Counted from the stretch's first letter, positions 20,814 through 32,115 are shown. The stretch is 64,000 nt of DNA from Russula earlei (GCA_025769875.1 JAGFNK010000261.1:1-64000); one strand, 5' to 3'. The notes: generated by a model from the sequence alone, not told the origin. Numbers and translations are program-made.

Positions 20814-22567
20814 ATGCTACCTGAGTCTTGTACCTCCTCACCCACCCCCACCCTTGTCAATGTCATCATCATCGTCCCTGAGGGCCCCCTCTCCCCCAGA
20901 TCAATCACCATGGTCCTCAACGGCCAGCCAGACCTCAACCCCAACCCCCTCCATGGGATGGTGGCTGGGGTTCTTCTCACGGTGGCTGCATGTGAAATGG
21001 AACTGGCCGCATGCACAGAGGCCCTCCAACACACCAAGCTACAAGCCTCCCACCAGGCTGACACCCTTGTTGACCTTATGGACCACCTGTGACAGGCCAC
21101 AGAGAGACCTGCAGTCACCATCTGCCCTGAGGGGTTTGTCCCCAACATGGGACATGCCCCAAGACTTTGGCTCCCTGGGACTGAGGGGCACACGCAACTC
21201 GCACAATTCATTCAGTGCAGTCCACACTCCCCCACCATGGTTGTCAGCATCATGGGAGATGCCCCTGATGAACCACACATTGGCATGGAGATATTTGCCA
21301 GTCCAGTTGATGACCCCATTGGACCCATCGACGTCCTCCCAAACTGGCTCCTTAGACAAATGGGAGCCAACTCTCCCACCTTTCAATGCCTCCTCAAAGA
21401 AGCAGGCAAGGCAGACGATTGGGGACTGGCTGCCAATGTCCAGTGCTACAGGGGCTGGGACAAGCACATCATCGCCCTCCAAGCTGACATCACTCAGAAG
21501 GAGGCCAAGCTTAGGACAGCATGGGAATCACAAAATCACACACACTACCGACTTCAAGCCACACAACTCCCCAAATGCATCTGTCACATTTGTGTGTCAT
21601 GGGATGGCACCCCCTACATGCACTGCATCTCCCTGGCCAGATGGCACAACCTTGGTCAAGGACATCCCAATCTTGACAAGGGTGATGACACTGGTAGCCC
21701 TGTCTGTGTCAAGACACGTACTGCTGATCACTAAGGACTCAGGAGCAGGTGGGCAAGGGTTGGAACAGACAGTACACAGTGTAAACGGCATTGAACAGGA
21801 GGACGAGCCAAATGATGAGGAGGTACCAGATGGGGACTGGTATGTGTTGCAAGAGACAAAGGCGAAGGCTAGAGGCCAGTGTAGCGAGGGGGGCTTTAGA
21901 CAAGGCAGTTGTTGAAAAGTACCTTGAAGACGAGAGTAGACTTTAAACTGAGCAGTCATGGGGGAGTACCCAGGAGGATGAGAGTATCACAAATGGACAG
22001 TCTGACGACTGCCATGCTTCATTGGGGCTTATATACAGTGTACAGGGTCGATTGCAAAGAACTGGAACTATTCTAGACCCTTTGGTACCATCCAATAGGA
22101 CTACAGAGGCATAAACTTGCTTGTGTCAAGTTTCAGGCTTACTGAGCACATTACTGATCATTGTGAAGTGATGACATCATTATGATGTCACTCTGGAGTG
22201 CTTAGTGAGCCTATGAGGTCACTGTGGAGCTGCTCAGTCAGCCACGATGTCATTGGAGCCTTGATGATGTCAGATGAGTTATGCAACAGTTTCTAAGAGT
22301 TTGTGCTGCTGTTTCAGGTTCTTGGTGGCTGGGTGACCATGTGGCTGCCACGCAATGATTCCCTGATTAGGAAATGGGTGCCTGGTCGTGTTATGGTGCC
22401 TTTGCAATAGCAATATCTTGTACCACAGGAGGGGTAGCCCAGGAAATGGAAGGGAGTTGGCAATGCAAAGTGAGAGAGGTCTCTCTTGAGTGAAATATGA
22501 CAATCTTTGGCCAGGACCTGACCTTGGTTCATAACAGTCTGTGGGCCATGTTGTATGGGAAGTCCCA
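20814..22567 (+). pseudogene. G2 accessory reading frame after pol
   Basis: A frame after the chromodomain encodes a Pro-rich start (SCTSSPTPTLV), a helical segment (LQHTKLQASHQADTLVDLMD), one in-frame TGA at about 21090, then PAVTICPEGFVPNMG and a longer soluble-looking part up to GDDTGSPVC at 21706. Solo LTR Z (copy 2) interrupts it at 21707-22536, and a few codons continue to 22567. It is unlike pol domains. It may be an extra ORF of this gypsy lineage or a fragment of another element's gag. No function can be assigned. Confidence 0.4.
21707..22536 (-). repeat. Solo LTR, family Z (copy 2)
   Basis: On the plus strand it runs from TGTCAAGACACG to GGTTCATAACA, 830 bp, with a perfect 5-bp duplication GTCTG at 21702-21706 and 22537-22541. 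It is inverted relative to copies 1 and 3. Confidence 0.92.
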
Positions 22568-23958
22568 ACAGTTGCTAGTGCTTCAAAGTCCAGTCAAGTC
22601 CAGTTTTTCCCACGATTTTGGCATGACCATGACTGTGACTGGCTCATGGTTTGCCCAATCCTGAAAAAACCAGACTGGACTGCATGTGACCAGTTAAACA
22701 TGGTCATTTGCAGCATTTGACCAGTTCAGACCAGTCTCAACCAAAACTGGAAGATGACTGGTTGAAACCAGTTCTTGACCAGGTAAGTCATGTCACCCCC
22801 TGCTGTCTTGCTCACCCACTGCCACCATCTCTCCCATTCACATTGCATTCACATCCCTCCCTCTCTTGCCTCCGTTGTTCCTCTCTCTGTCTCTCCCTTC
22901 CACTTCCCTTCCACTGCAAGAAACTGGCCAGCCACTGAACACCCAGCACATGCACCCCACAACTCCCTCTCTCCCACCACCACATCACACATGCAAATGC
23001 CTCCATGCTCTCCACCTCTTGCCTTCAACGCACACTCTCTCTCCTCTGCCTCTGACAACATTACCACCATCGCCTCCATGTCACCCACTCATGCCCCTCC
23101 TCCAGTTGCCTTTGCCTTCGTCCCACCTGCCATCATTGATCCCATTTCACCAACCACGGCCATCTCACTCCCAGTCGTGTCTGTTCCCATGTCTGTACAT
23201 GCCCCAGCCTCCTCCGCCACATCCACTGCCACCTCTACACCCCCCATCTCTGCCCTGCCAGCTCCCATGCCCTTGGTGTCACCTGTTGTGGCCATTGCCT
23301 CAGCTCCACGCACAACTGCCATCGTCACCTTGTCTGCTGTTGTCACAGCCCCTGCTTTGCCCACCATTGTCACTGTCACAGCCTTGGTCACACCCTCATC
23401 ATTCATCGTCTCCGCACCAATGCCCACGTTGCCCACTGCCATTCTCTCTCTGTCAACTGCCATTCCCTCTGTTGTCGCCCCTCCTCCATCCACCTCTGCC
23501 ATCACCCCTACGCTTATACCTATGACCTCATGCTTGCTGCCCATGCCCCTGCTTCCCAACCACGCTGCCATCTCATATCTGCCAACTGACATCTCACTGC
23601 CACACCTTGTAAAATATGTTAATGAGGAACAAGAATGCACAGATAACTGAAAAATGAAGAGCACAGCCACCCCACAAAATGATCAGACCCTGCCGCCATG
23701 CCATCATGCAGGAGAAGCCACTGCCAATGCCAACATCATGCCAGCACACCACCTCCCACATCGCATCCCTGTCCACTCCCACATCACCACCCATGTCTGC
23801 TGCCACCACCTGCAGTGGAGATGACCTCACCACCACTGCCGCAAGATGACAAACTGTTGAAGCAGATGGGCACAGGTTATGATAACAGCAATAAGATCCT
23901 TAAGATCTATCAAAAGATATTTCAGGTATTGTGTAAGAGAAGACTATAACTCAGTAAT

Positions 23959-24929
23959 TGTCAAGAGTCACTGTTGAACAATCCAGTTCAAGAGCAAGGG
24001 GTTAGTTCAAAGACTGAGTCGATAGACGTCTAGGATGGCATGTGGGCAAGGAGGAGAGTCCAGAGCAGTAACAAATACCAGAGAGGTATGGTTACTGGTA
24101 AAGTCAAGCAAGTACGCAGAGAGGAGGCCAGGATAGTCACAAGGGGACGGTCCTTAAAGGAGTATCCCAGGAATGGAGAGTGCCATAAACAAATGGACAG
24201 TCTGAGGACTGTCCGCTACTTTATTGAGCACTTATATACTACAAGAGAACTGCTAAATAGGGAACAAGTCATAACCTTGTTATCAAGCACAATAGAGTGA
24301 TGAGTAAGAATATGGAGTGTGCTTACTGAGCATGCTCAGTCATGCTCAGTAAGCTGCTGAGTAAGAAGGCTTCTCTTGATGAGTAAGAGCCTTCACTGTC
24401 CACATGTTTACTGCTTTAGTACACGTGTAAGCACCTGATTCATTTTCTGTCAGTTAGTTTAGGGCTGGTCATTTGAGGACTTGTAGTTTGCTTTTAGGGA
24501 ATAGGGTTATCTTATAAGGCCCCTTATATAGTTCTATTAGGGTCCTTAGAGTCGACCCTAATACTTCTATTAAGGTCCTTAGTATTGCCTTATAGTTCAT
24601 TCTATAGTTATTAGAGTTAGTCTAATAACGTGCTGTAAGGTCTTTGATACTGTGTCAGTGCTTATTGTAGGGCACCTAGAGTCATCCTAAAGGGCCCTTA
24701 GGAAGGCCCTAATACTGTCCTTATTGCTAAAAGGGTTGCCATTAAGTGGGGCTTGCTGTATGTTGATTGTGCCAAGAATTGCTTCGAGCTGACAATGCGT
24801 GCGTGATATTGTAGGACACCTCTACTCACCCCTTTTGCTCAGTGTGAACAGGGTGACACCATAGAGGCAGGGTTTCCTCTCATAAGGAAGGGTCCTTCAA
24901 GGGTCCTCTCCAGAGAATGGTTCATGACA
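23959..24929 (+). repeat. Solo LTR, family Y (copy 1)
   Basis: It starts TGTCAAGAGTCAC, ends TTCATGACA and is 971 bp long, with a perfect 5-bp duplication GTAAT (23954-23958 and 24930-24934). The second half is rich in short repeats of CCTTA and TTAGAGT type, for example around 24520-24720. A second copy starts at 63087. Confidence 0.92.
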
Positions 24930-25716
24930 GTAATACCTATCACAAGATATCTACAACATGTGATTAGATGCAAGAGATAATATAGGATACAGTAAGTACT
25001 CACTTCAGTATTGTGTAAGACAAGACTGAAGTGATCTATCGAAATACAATGCTCTTAAGTACTCTAGAGCATCTCTAAGTACACTGCAAGTACCTACCAT
25101 CAATAAGAAACAAAGATCATACAAGGATCAGTTGTTATTAGTTACCTGATTGTCATCAATTATTGCCATTTTCAGCGCACTTGGCAGAGCTTGAATTCCA
25201 CCCAAATCGGCGCAGAAACCCCCTCAAACATGCAGGGATGAATATCTCCCTCAAAACAGCTTCAATTCATATGAAATTTATTGTCCCTGAATCGCCTGAA
25301 TGAGGGCTAGGCAGCCCCATTGTTTTCATGAGATTTGAGTGAGAATTGGTGGAGCTGGACTCAAGCCACCTCCACATGTGTATTAGATGAATTACAACTC
25401 AAAATCATGGTCTATATCTATTATTTTTCCCTCATGTTGTACCCATGGGCTGTCTTGAGGCAGCCCCATAGTGTTTTTGACTCAAGTGTTGTGGTGTGCA
25501 ACATTGTTCTCAGTGTGATCAGAGTGATGGCCAGCCACTCATTGCCCCTCTCACCTCTCCATTCTGACCATCCTTTGCCCTCATTCCCACCACACCCACT
25601 GTCTCAGCTGCATCAGTCGCACCGCTCCCTTCTAACTCACATTTGGCCCTCCACACCCACAGTCGCAGCCGTGCCAGTCACACTGCCTGCATCGACCTGC
25701 CATCTGTCTTCACCAC

Positions 25717-26187
25717 ATGCCGCACTCCTTCAGCATGCCAACTCAGTTAGAATACCTCAAGCTCAAGTGGGATCTGGAGGACCTTATCACCTCCTTGTCA
25801 AGACTCCACAGGTGTGACTGGGAAGACGTAGATGAATACTACCGGAGTTCCAGGGCAATCTGCGGTCCCCTTGTCCATGCATGCCACCTGTGCTATGAAG
25901 ATTGTGACGAGTCATTCTGGCTCGGACTCCACCCGGACGACCACCAGATGGTCTCCCAACGTCTCGGCCCCTGGCGCCCAAATGAACAGCAGAGGCACTT
26001 TGTCGATTTCCGAGAAGTATTTGACACACTAGTCAAGATATTCTCTCAGCGTCCCTGTGACATTCAGCGGGAATGCCAACTCTGCTCTGCAGACAAAGAC
26101 AAAGACGACTACACATACCCTGCGCCCATGCCCGCTCCAGCCTCCATCCCTACATTGTGCACCATTGCCTCCGTGTCACCTGCCTAG
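25717..26187 (+). CDS. Gag-like domain in TIR-L element
   Basis: The frame encodes about 130 residues with LEYLKLKWDLEDLITSL, then DVDEYYRSSRAICGPLV, then SFWLGLHPDDHQMVSQRLGP, then FREVFDTLVKIFSQRP. The pattern 'E-x-YYR ... FW-x-G-HPDD ... VF' is what I know from capsid (gag) domains of basidiomycete gypsy elements. The frame stops at 26185-26187, after which the DNA continues as a Pro/Ala/Ser/Thr-rich stretch in another frame. A start near 25717 or 25738 is possible. The function is presumably capsid-like, but it is isolated from protease, reverse transcriptase and integrase. It may be a captured or domesticated gag piece. Confidence 0.5.
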   Translation: MPHSFSMPTQLEYLKLKWDLEDLITSLSRLHRCDWEDVDEYYRSSRAICGPLVHACHLCYEDCDESFWLGLHPDDHQMVSQRLGPWRPNEQQRHFVDFREVFDTLVKIFSQRPCDIQRECQLCSADKDKDDYTYPAPMPAPASIPTLCTIASVSPA

Positions 26188-27530
26188 CCCATCATCCCTG
26201 CGGTTCCCACCTCGTCCGCCGTTCCCATCACCTTGTTCACCGCTGCCATCCTCGACTCGCCAGCCATCATCGCCTTGGCTCCACCTGCCCTCGCCGTCCC
26301 AGCATCACCTGCATTTGCCATCATCGCCACCTCGTCTGTCCCCGCTGCTGTAGCCTCAGCTGTGACATCGCCTATCGCCGCTGTCCCTGTCTTTGCCCAA
26401 CCAGCTCCCGTGCCCTCAGTGTTGCCTGCTATGGCCACTGTCTCAGCTCCATGCACAACCACCATCTCAACCTCGCCCACCGACGTTTTAGCGCCGCCCA
26501 CCACTTCAGCCCTCGCAGCCTCGTCTGCCACCCCCGCCTTCATCTCATCCGCTCCCGCACCCTCAGTTGTCTTGTCACCCTCAGTCTTGTCTGTTGCCTC
26601 GTCTGTCGCCACAGTAGCCTCAGTCGTGCCAGCCACCGACTTCGCATCAGTCTCCATCTTAGCCTTGCCTGTACTCGTCAATTCAGCCCAGTCCGTCATA
26701 GCACCAGCATCGCCAGCCACCGCCATCTCCACCCTGCCCTCAGCCTCAGCCTTCTCAGTCTCAGCCACCGCCACCGTGCCCCTAGTTTTGCCAGCCGTCT
26801 CCATCGCCCCAGCTTCAGATCAGTCAACCACCGCCACCACACTCTTAGCCTTGCCAGCCGCCTTAGTCTCGTCAGCCGCCGCCATAGCCTCAGCCTCAGC
26901 CACCGACGTCTTAGCGCCACACGCCGCTGCCTCCACCACCGTCTCACAAGCCACCGCCGCCACGCCCTTGTCAGCCACAGCTGCCGTCGCCCCTGTGTCG
27001 CCCTCAGTCGTCGCCTCCGCCCCATCCGCCTCCACCGTCGCACCAGCTCAGTCCGCTGCCACCTTCTCAGTCTCAGCCTCAGTCTTCTCAGTCACAGCTG
27101 CTGCTTTAGTAGTTTCACGTGACACCAGCACCACCGCACTGTCACAACCCCTCGCCACCAGCACCACCCCAGAAGACCAAGAAGGCCTCGGCCACAAACT
27201 TAGCCATGACATGCCACAACAGGAGCAGAAGCCACCGCCACGCCGCCGCCGCCGCCGCAGGAGAAGCAGTTGCCGATGCCAACAGCACACCACACGCCGC
27301 CTCCCACATCGCCTCCCCATCCGTTTGCACGCTCTCGCCCACATCTGCTGCCGACACCTGCAGTGGAGACGACCCTGCCACCACCGCCGCAAGATGACAG
27401 ATCCCACCCCTGCGCAAGCCGCCCCACACATCCTCTTTCTCGAGTCCTTGCCACCTACATCTCTATCTATGAACTCACGCTCACCGCCTATGCCTTTGCT
27501 CCTTGTCCACGCCTGCTGCCACCACCTGCA
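26188..27530 (+). other. Pro/Ala/Ser/Thr-rich coding-like cassette
   Basis: A long open frame (26233-27564) is composed almost entirely of Ala, Pro, Ser, Thr and Val, with one more complex patch (EDQEGLGHKLSHDM) near 27170-27215. The same DNA, in CpG-depleted form, occupies the interior of the 2.2-kb hAT copies, and a further copy is at 61900-63080. Open frames in such DNA may be compositional, so translation is uncertain. Confidence 0.45.
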
Positions 27531-29150
27531 ATGGAGACGACTCCTGTATATAAAAACACCCTAGCTACTCTGTAGTAGAAAAAGTTCAGAATAGGACCCC
27601 TCTTTTCAACCCACTCCTCTCTGTCTGTGAAAAACAAGAAGGATGGTCAGAATCGAGAGGCGAGAGGGGTGATGAGTGGCTGGCCATGACTCCAATCGCA
27701 CTGGAAACAACGTTGCACACCACAACACTTGAGTCAAGAACACTATGGGGCCGCCTCAAGACAGCCTGTGGGTACAACATGAGGGAAAAATAATAGATAT
27801 AGACCATGATTTTGAGTTGTAATTCATCTAATACACATGTGGAGGTGGCTTGAGTCCAGCTCCACCAATTCTCACTCAAATCTCATGAAAACAATAAGGC
27901 TACCTAGCCCTCATTCAGGCGATTTAGGGACAACAAATTTCACATGAATTGAAGCTGTTTTGAGGGAGATATTTATCCCGCATGTTTGAGGGGGTTTCTG
28001 CGCTGATTTGGGTGGAATTCAAGCTCCACCAAGTGCGCTGAAAACAGCAATAACTTATCATTGTAAGTAATGCAGATCTCAGCATATGAGCTGAGCCAGA
28101 CCGCATGATCCAACACATCATGCATCTACGCCAGTGTTGCCTGGTCTGTGGAACCAATGCGTCAATGCATTTGGCTGTGATTACATCACAATGTCCCAGG
28201 GTAGTGGTGACATACCAAATCACCCAAATCAATGATAATCTCAACACAAATGCCACCCCCACACAAGCCGCCCAATGCGCTGCCACCCTCTCTCACCACT
28301 GCCCTTGCCCTTGCCACTGCCTCTGCATCGACAGCATCAGCAACAACAACGATGTGGCCGATGCTTGGCAACACCATGAGGCACGACGACACATTTGACA
28401 TGCCACAAGCATGCCATGCCACCTCGCTGCTTTGCCACAACACACCCACTACTCTGGCATGGCAACAAGGCCACATGCACAAGGCTGAAGCTCACTCAAG
28501 AAGGTTTGAATGGGGATGGTCAAAATTTCAACCCCACAGGAGATGTCAGGTCTGAAACCCTGATGGCATGCAATGCATCTTTTCCCACATGCACAATTTT
28601 CATGCATTGAGATGTGCTTCTTTTTTTCTGTGTGCAGCATAGACAATCTTTATGCTCCCTTGTTTTTCAATCTGCTATTTTCCTTTGTACTCCCCTGTAT
28701 TCTGTACTTAATCTCTCTACTTACCCTCTGGAATGACAAGCAAGCTTTGGTGTCCCCTTCTCCTCTGACTGGCTTGAGAACTCCTCTTTGTTCCTGTGTC
28801 CAACTTCTCATGGGGGCTCTCTCTCTCCTTGGGTACTCACTAGGTACAGGGTCAGGTAACCAGCCTTACAATCTCACACACATGTTCATGTTCCCAGTCA
28901 TGCTTTACTTATGACTAGTTATGACCATAATCCTCAAACCCATGAAATCTTGACAGAGATCCCAGGCACACCAGGCACACCAGTCTTGACCAGTCTTGAC
29001 CAGTTTTTATCAGTCTTGAAAGTTGATGTGACTGTGACTGGACATTCTACAATCCAGTTTGACCTTGACTGAAAGTTCACTCATGATCAGTCAGGTCAGG
29101 TTCAGTCAAGCAGTTTTTTGCAGTCAATGTGACCTGACCTGAAAGCACTA

Positions 29151-30377
29151 GCTACCAAGTTCAGCACACTATGGGCTTGTTGTTGCCTCTGTTCCATTTG
29201 TGCCATGCATTGTTCTACTGCCTTGTTGCATGTCTTGACTCCTTTTGGCTGGAGCAAGGGTTGGTATCCAAGGGGCACTTGGTTGGGGGTCATCCCAATG
29301 GTGGTGTTGGTGGTATTGTTGTGGACCACCAACACTATCCCCAGCCATTGGCTCCAGTTGGTCTGATCCATGGTGATGAGCCTCAGATATTGTTCTACCC
29401 ATTGATTCTTTCATTCTGACAGGCCATTGGTCTGTGGATGGAATGGAGTAGACAGGTTCTGTCGGATGTCAAGGCATGTGTGTAATGCTTGGCCAAAGTG
29501 GGAGGTGAATTGGGGGTCTCAGTCCATCATGATCTTGGTGGGAAGGCTGAACCATCAGTACACATGATCTAGGTATAGTTGTGCAATTCCAGGTCCCATG
29601 ATGGATGTAGAGCAGGGCAGGAAGATTGCAGCTCAGGTGCATCTGTGGTCTACAATGGTTAGGATAGCATCATGTCCACGGCTCTTGGGTAGTTGGGTGA
29701 TCAGGTCCATTGTAGCATGCCAGGTCTGGGCATGTGGAGTTCAGTGGGCTTGATCCGAGGGTGGGTACGGACAGAGAAGAACAGAGGGGAGCAAGCACCT
29801 CATGTGCAGTTGTTTGGCTTCTTGGCTTTTGCAGGCAGACTGATGTGAGCAGCAAAAAAGAGAATCTTCTATTGCTTGGAGTCCAAAGAGTAGCTAAGAA
29901 GTTTATATACAGAGAGGCAAGAGGCATTATGAAAGGGAATCTAGACTGAGTGAGATCAAACTATGATGAAAGAGAGAGAGCATAAGGAATAGCTGAAATA
30001 TGATGCATCGCATGTGCATGGGGACTAGTACAAGTCATGTGATTCCATGCTCAGCTGGATCACATACCTTACACCATTGACACTTGTTGGAACGGTAGAG
30101 TGGTGGTTCCAGTGGGGATGCAATATAGGAGGGTGTGTGGGATGTGGGTCTGGATCTTGTTACATTGGCATGTGTTGCACCCTTTGACATACTCTGCAAC
30201 CCAAGATCTCATGTACAGCCACCAATACTTGGTCATCATCCACAACTGTGTCTCATCTCTTCTGGGATGGCCATTGGTAGGGCCATTGTAGATGGAATGG
30301 GTTAGGGTCTGTTTGAGGGCATGTTCGGGGGGAATTACTGCAGCAGAAGTCTTGGGCTTTGTTGTAGGTGATGCCAA
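29151..30377 (-). pseudogene. G2 integrase, central part
   Basis: The zinc-finger end reads EYVKGCNTCQCNKIQTH and is followed by PFQQVSM, where solo LTR-A copy 2 is inserted. After the LTR the core resumes DLITQLPKSRGHDAILTIVD, then DPQFTSHFGQAL, then QNLSTPFHPQTNGLSE. The catalytic Asp, Asp and Glu are all still present. In-frame TGA codons near 29413, 29521 and 29557 each stand where the family has Arg (the family reads SDRDP; here the residue before DP is a stop). The frame then runs LITMDQTNWSQW to SVLNLVA and meets the hAT end. Confidence 0.85.
29711..30073 (-). repeat. Solo LTR, family LTR-A (copy 2)
   Basis: On the plus strand it runs from TGTAGCATGCCAGG to CATACCTTACA, 363 bp, with the 4-bp duplication CCAT at 29707-29710 and 30074-30077. 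It contains the reversed core promoter TTTATATACAG near 29910. It is the counterpart of copy 1 at 1953-2855 and likewise sits in a gypsy integrase. Confidence 0.92.
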
Positions 30378-30389
30378 AGGTGCGCAACC

Positions 30390-31800
30390 AGGCCGTCATG
30401 AGGGTTTTATGTCACTTCTGTGCCTGTTGGATATGCCCTTTTGTGGATCCCGTGATTAGGGTGTGGATGAACATCTCAGGAGGTAATACTGTGACAGCTG
30501 TGTTGTTGTCCTGTCCAATGTCAGACTCCCATGGTCTGGAGAGGAGGTCTGCTGCTATATGCATTTTGCCTGGAACATGTTTGATCTCCAGCCAGTAATC
30601 TTGAAGTTGGGTGATCCAATGAGCCACTCTTCTGTTGACCTTTTTGGGGTTCTTCCAGTAGGTGAGATTTGCATGGTCAGTTAGTAGCGTGATGGGGTGC
30701 TGGGTGCCTAGCAAGTGGTGGCGCCAGTGTTCTAAGGCTTTGATGACTGCCAGCAGTTCATGTTTGTAGATGTCGTAGTTGCATTCTGCAGGTGAGAAGG
30801 TGGTGGAGAAGTACATGATAGGGTGTAGGCAGTGGTTTAGGGTGTGAACTTGTGGTTTCTCCCCCTTGTGAGAGTATGGCTCCCATGCCATACCTGGAGG
30901 TGTCTGTCTGCAGCATGAAGGGTCTGGTGTAGTCAGGTTGTGTCAACACTGGCTTCTGGCACATTAAGTCCTTAAGTTGACTGAATGCTGTTTGCTGTAT
31001 TTTGTTCCATGTCCAGGGACTGCCATTTTTGTTAGGTCTAATAGTGGGTATGCAATTTTAGAGTAATTGGGGATGAAATATGGATAGAAGCCTGTGAAAC
31101 CCAAGAAGGCACAGATGTCCATGCAGTTTCAAGGCGTCTTCCATAGTTTTTCAGCCTCTACTTTCTTATCTTCCATGCCTATTTGGTTGTCTTGTATGGT
31201 GACTTCAAGGAACTCAATCCACTTCTGCTTGAATTGACACTTTTTGGGCTTGAGATACAGATCATGTTTTGTGAGCTTGTCCAACACTTGGTGGACTCAG
31301 CATCAGTGTTTGGTTATGTTTGATCCTGTAGCTACTAAAATGTTGTCCATGTAGATGGTTAGCCAGTCCTCTCACAGTTCTTGTTCAAAGATGGCATTCA
31401 TCATAGTCTGAAAGGTGGTTGGTGAGTTGATGAGCCCAAAGAACACTGATGGTGGGTTCAAAGAGCCCTTCATTGGTCATGAATGCAGCTTTCCATTGGT
31501 GTCCCTCCTTGATTTGAACGTTGTTGTACCCCCATCTGATGTTCGAATTTAGAGAACAGGGATTTCCTTCGTGCCTTGTTGATCAGTTGTGGTATGAGGG
31601 GTAAGGGGTAGCAGTTGAGGACTGTCCATTCATTCAGACACTGGTAGTCTTGAACTGGCCATAACTTTCCGTCCTTCTTCTTAATAAAGAAGAATGGGGC
31701 TGCATAAGGGCTTTGTGAGGGATGGATATAGCCCTTTGCTAGGTGCTCCTTGACAAACTTCTGTAATTCTACTTGTTCTGGCTAGGGACAGGGGGTATAT
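30390..31800 (-). pseudogene. G2 reverse transcriptase and RNase H, frameshifted
   Basis: The reverse transcriptase is recognisable in pieces: VQIKEGHQWKAAF, then the polymerase motif as IYMDNIL near 31341-31357 instead of YMDD, then LYLKPKKCQF and a segment reading FLGFTGFYPYFIPNY. RNase H follows with QPDYTRPFMLQTD, HELLAVIKALEHWR and TLLTDHANLTYW. Several frame changes and stops separate the pieces. The second catalytic Asp of the polymerase motif is Asn, so the enzyme would be inactive even without the frame damage. Confidence 0.8.
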
Positions 31801-32115
31801 CTTCCCAGGGAGCATTGCCAGGGCCCCTGGGTTTGAGTTCTATGGCATGGTCCCAAATCCGGGGTTCAGGGAACCATGTGGGTGGCTTCTTCACTGAACA
31901 CTTGCAAATGCTGCTGGTATGCATTGGGGATCATGCTTGGGTTGGCAGTTATGTTATCCCTGAGGATGGCTCATCCTAACAATAGTTGGTCTGCCCCTGG
32001 GGGGCATGCGATGATGGGGAGGTGCTCTTCATCAATCCATCTGTGGGCCCAGTCAATTCAGGGTTGGAAGGCTGTGAACCAGTGGTAGCCGAATATCACT
32101 TTGTGTTCACCTAAG

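Larger units (their letters stand above)
25160..28053 (+). mobile_element. TIR-L element, 2.9 kb, TIRs of about 410 bp
   Basis: The tips are TTATTGCCATTTTCAGC and GCTGAAAACAGCAATAA. The arms 25160-25571 and about 27640-28053 are inverted copies. The interior carries a gag-like frame, a long Pro/Ala/Ser/Thr-rich stretch and, at 27540-27640, a piece of LTR with TATA box and CTAGCTACTCTGTAG. No transposase is visible and no clear target duplication was found, so the superfamily is unknown. The interior is CpG-rich, which suggests it is younger than the hAT around it. Confidence 0.7.
23855..28246 (+). repeat. Solo LTR X (about 520 bp) with two nested elements
   Basis: It begins TGTTGAAGCAG and ends ATCTCAACA, with flanks CAAAC (23850-23854) and CAAAT (28247-28251). 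The last base of the duplication differs in a way that fits CpG decay. After subtracting LTR Y (23959-24929) and the TIR-L element (25160-28053) about 520 bp remain. It contains CAGTATTGTGTAAGAC and related stretches that resemble the copia LTR hairpin region, so a copia-type origin is likely. Confidence 0.7.
22576..29150 (-). mobile_element. Non-autonomous hAT (copy B/C), opened by nested insertions
   Basis: 22576-23854 and 28247-29150 together make about 2.19 kb and match, on the opposite strand, the whole of copy A (16702-18894). The tips are TAGTGCTTCAAAGTCC at 22576 and CCTGAAAGCACTA at 29150. The copy is split by solo LTR X (23855-28246). The flank at 29151-29158 is GCTACCAA and the flank at 22568-22575 is ACAGTTGC; these do not match each other but match the flanks of copy A in exchanged order. 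No transposase is present; the interior is the Pro/Ser/Thr/Ala-rich cassette. Confidence 0.85.

Noticed and set aside
20665..21915. A 416-codon open frame across the region after the G2 chromodomain
   Set aside because: Only its first part (chromodomain end) makes sense. After about 20800 the better-looking protein is in another frame, and this frame runs on into solo LTR Z, so its length is accidental.
24330..24400. Repeated CATGCTCAGT motifs as a CRISPR-like or regulatory array
   Set aside because: They are a few short imperfect repeats inside solo LTR Y and recur identically in the second Y copy. They have no spacer pattern.
26073..27122. A 349-codon frame rich in Arg, His, Ser and Cys in the TIR-L element
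   Set aside because: It is a shadow of the Ala/Pro/Ser/Thr-rich frame in low-complexity CpG-rich DNA. It has no domain, and codon content follows base composition.
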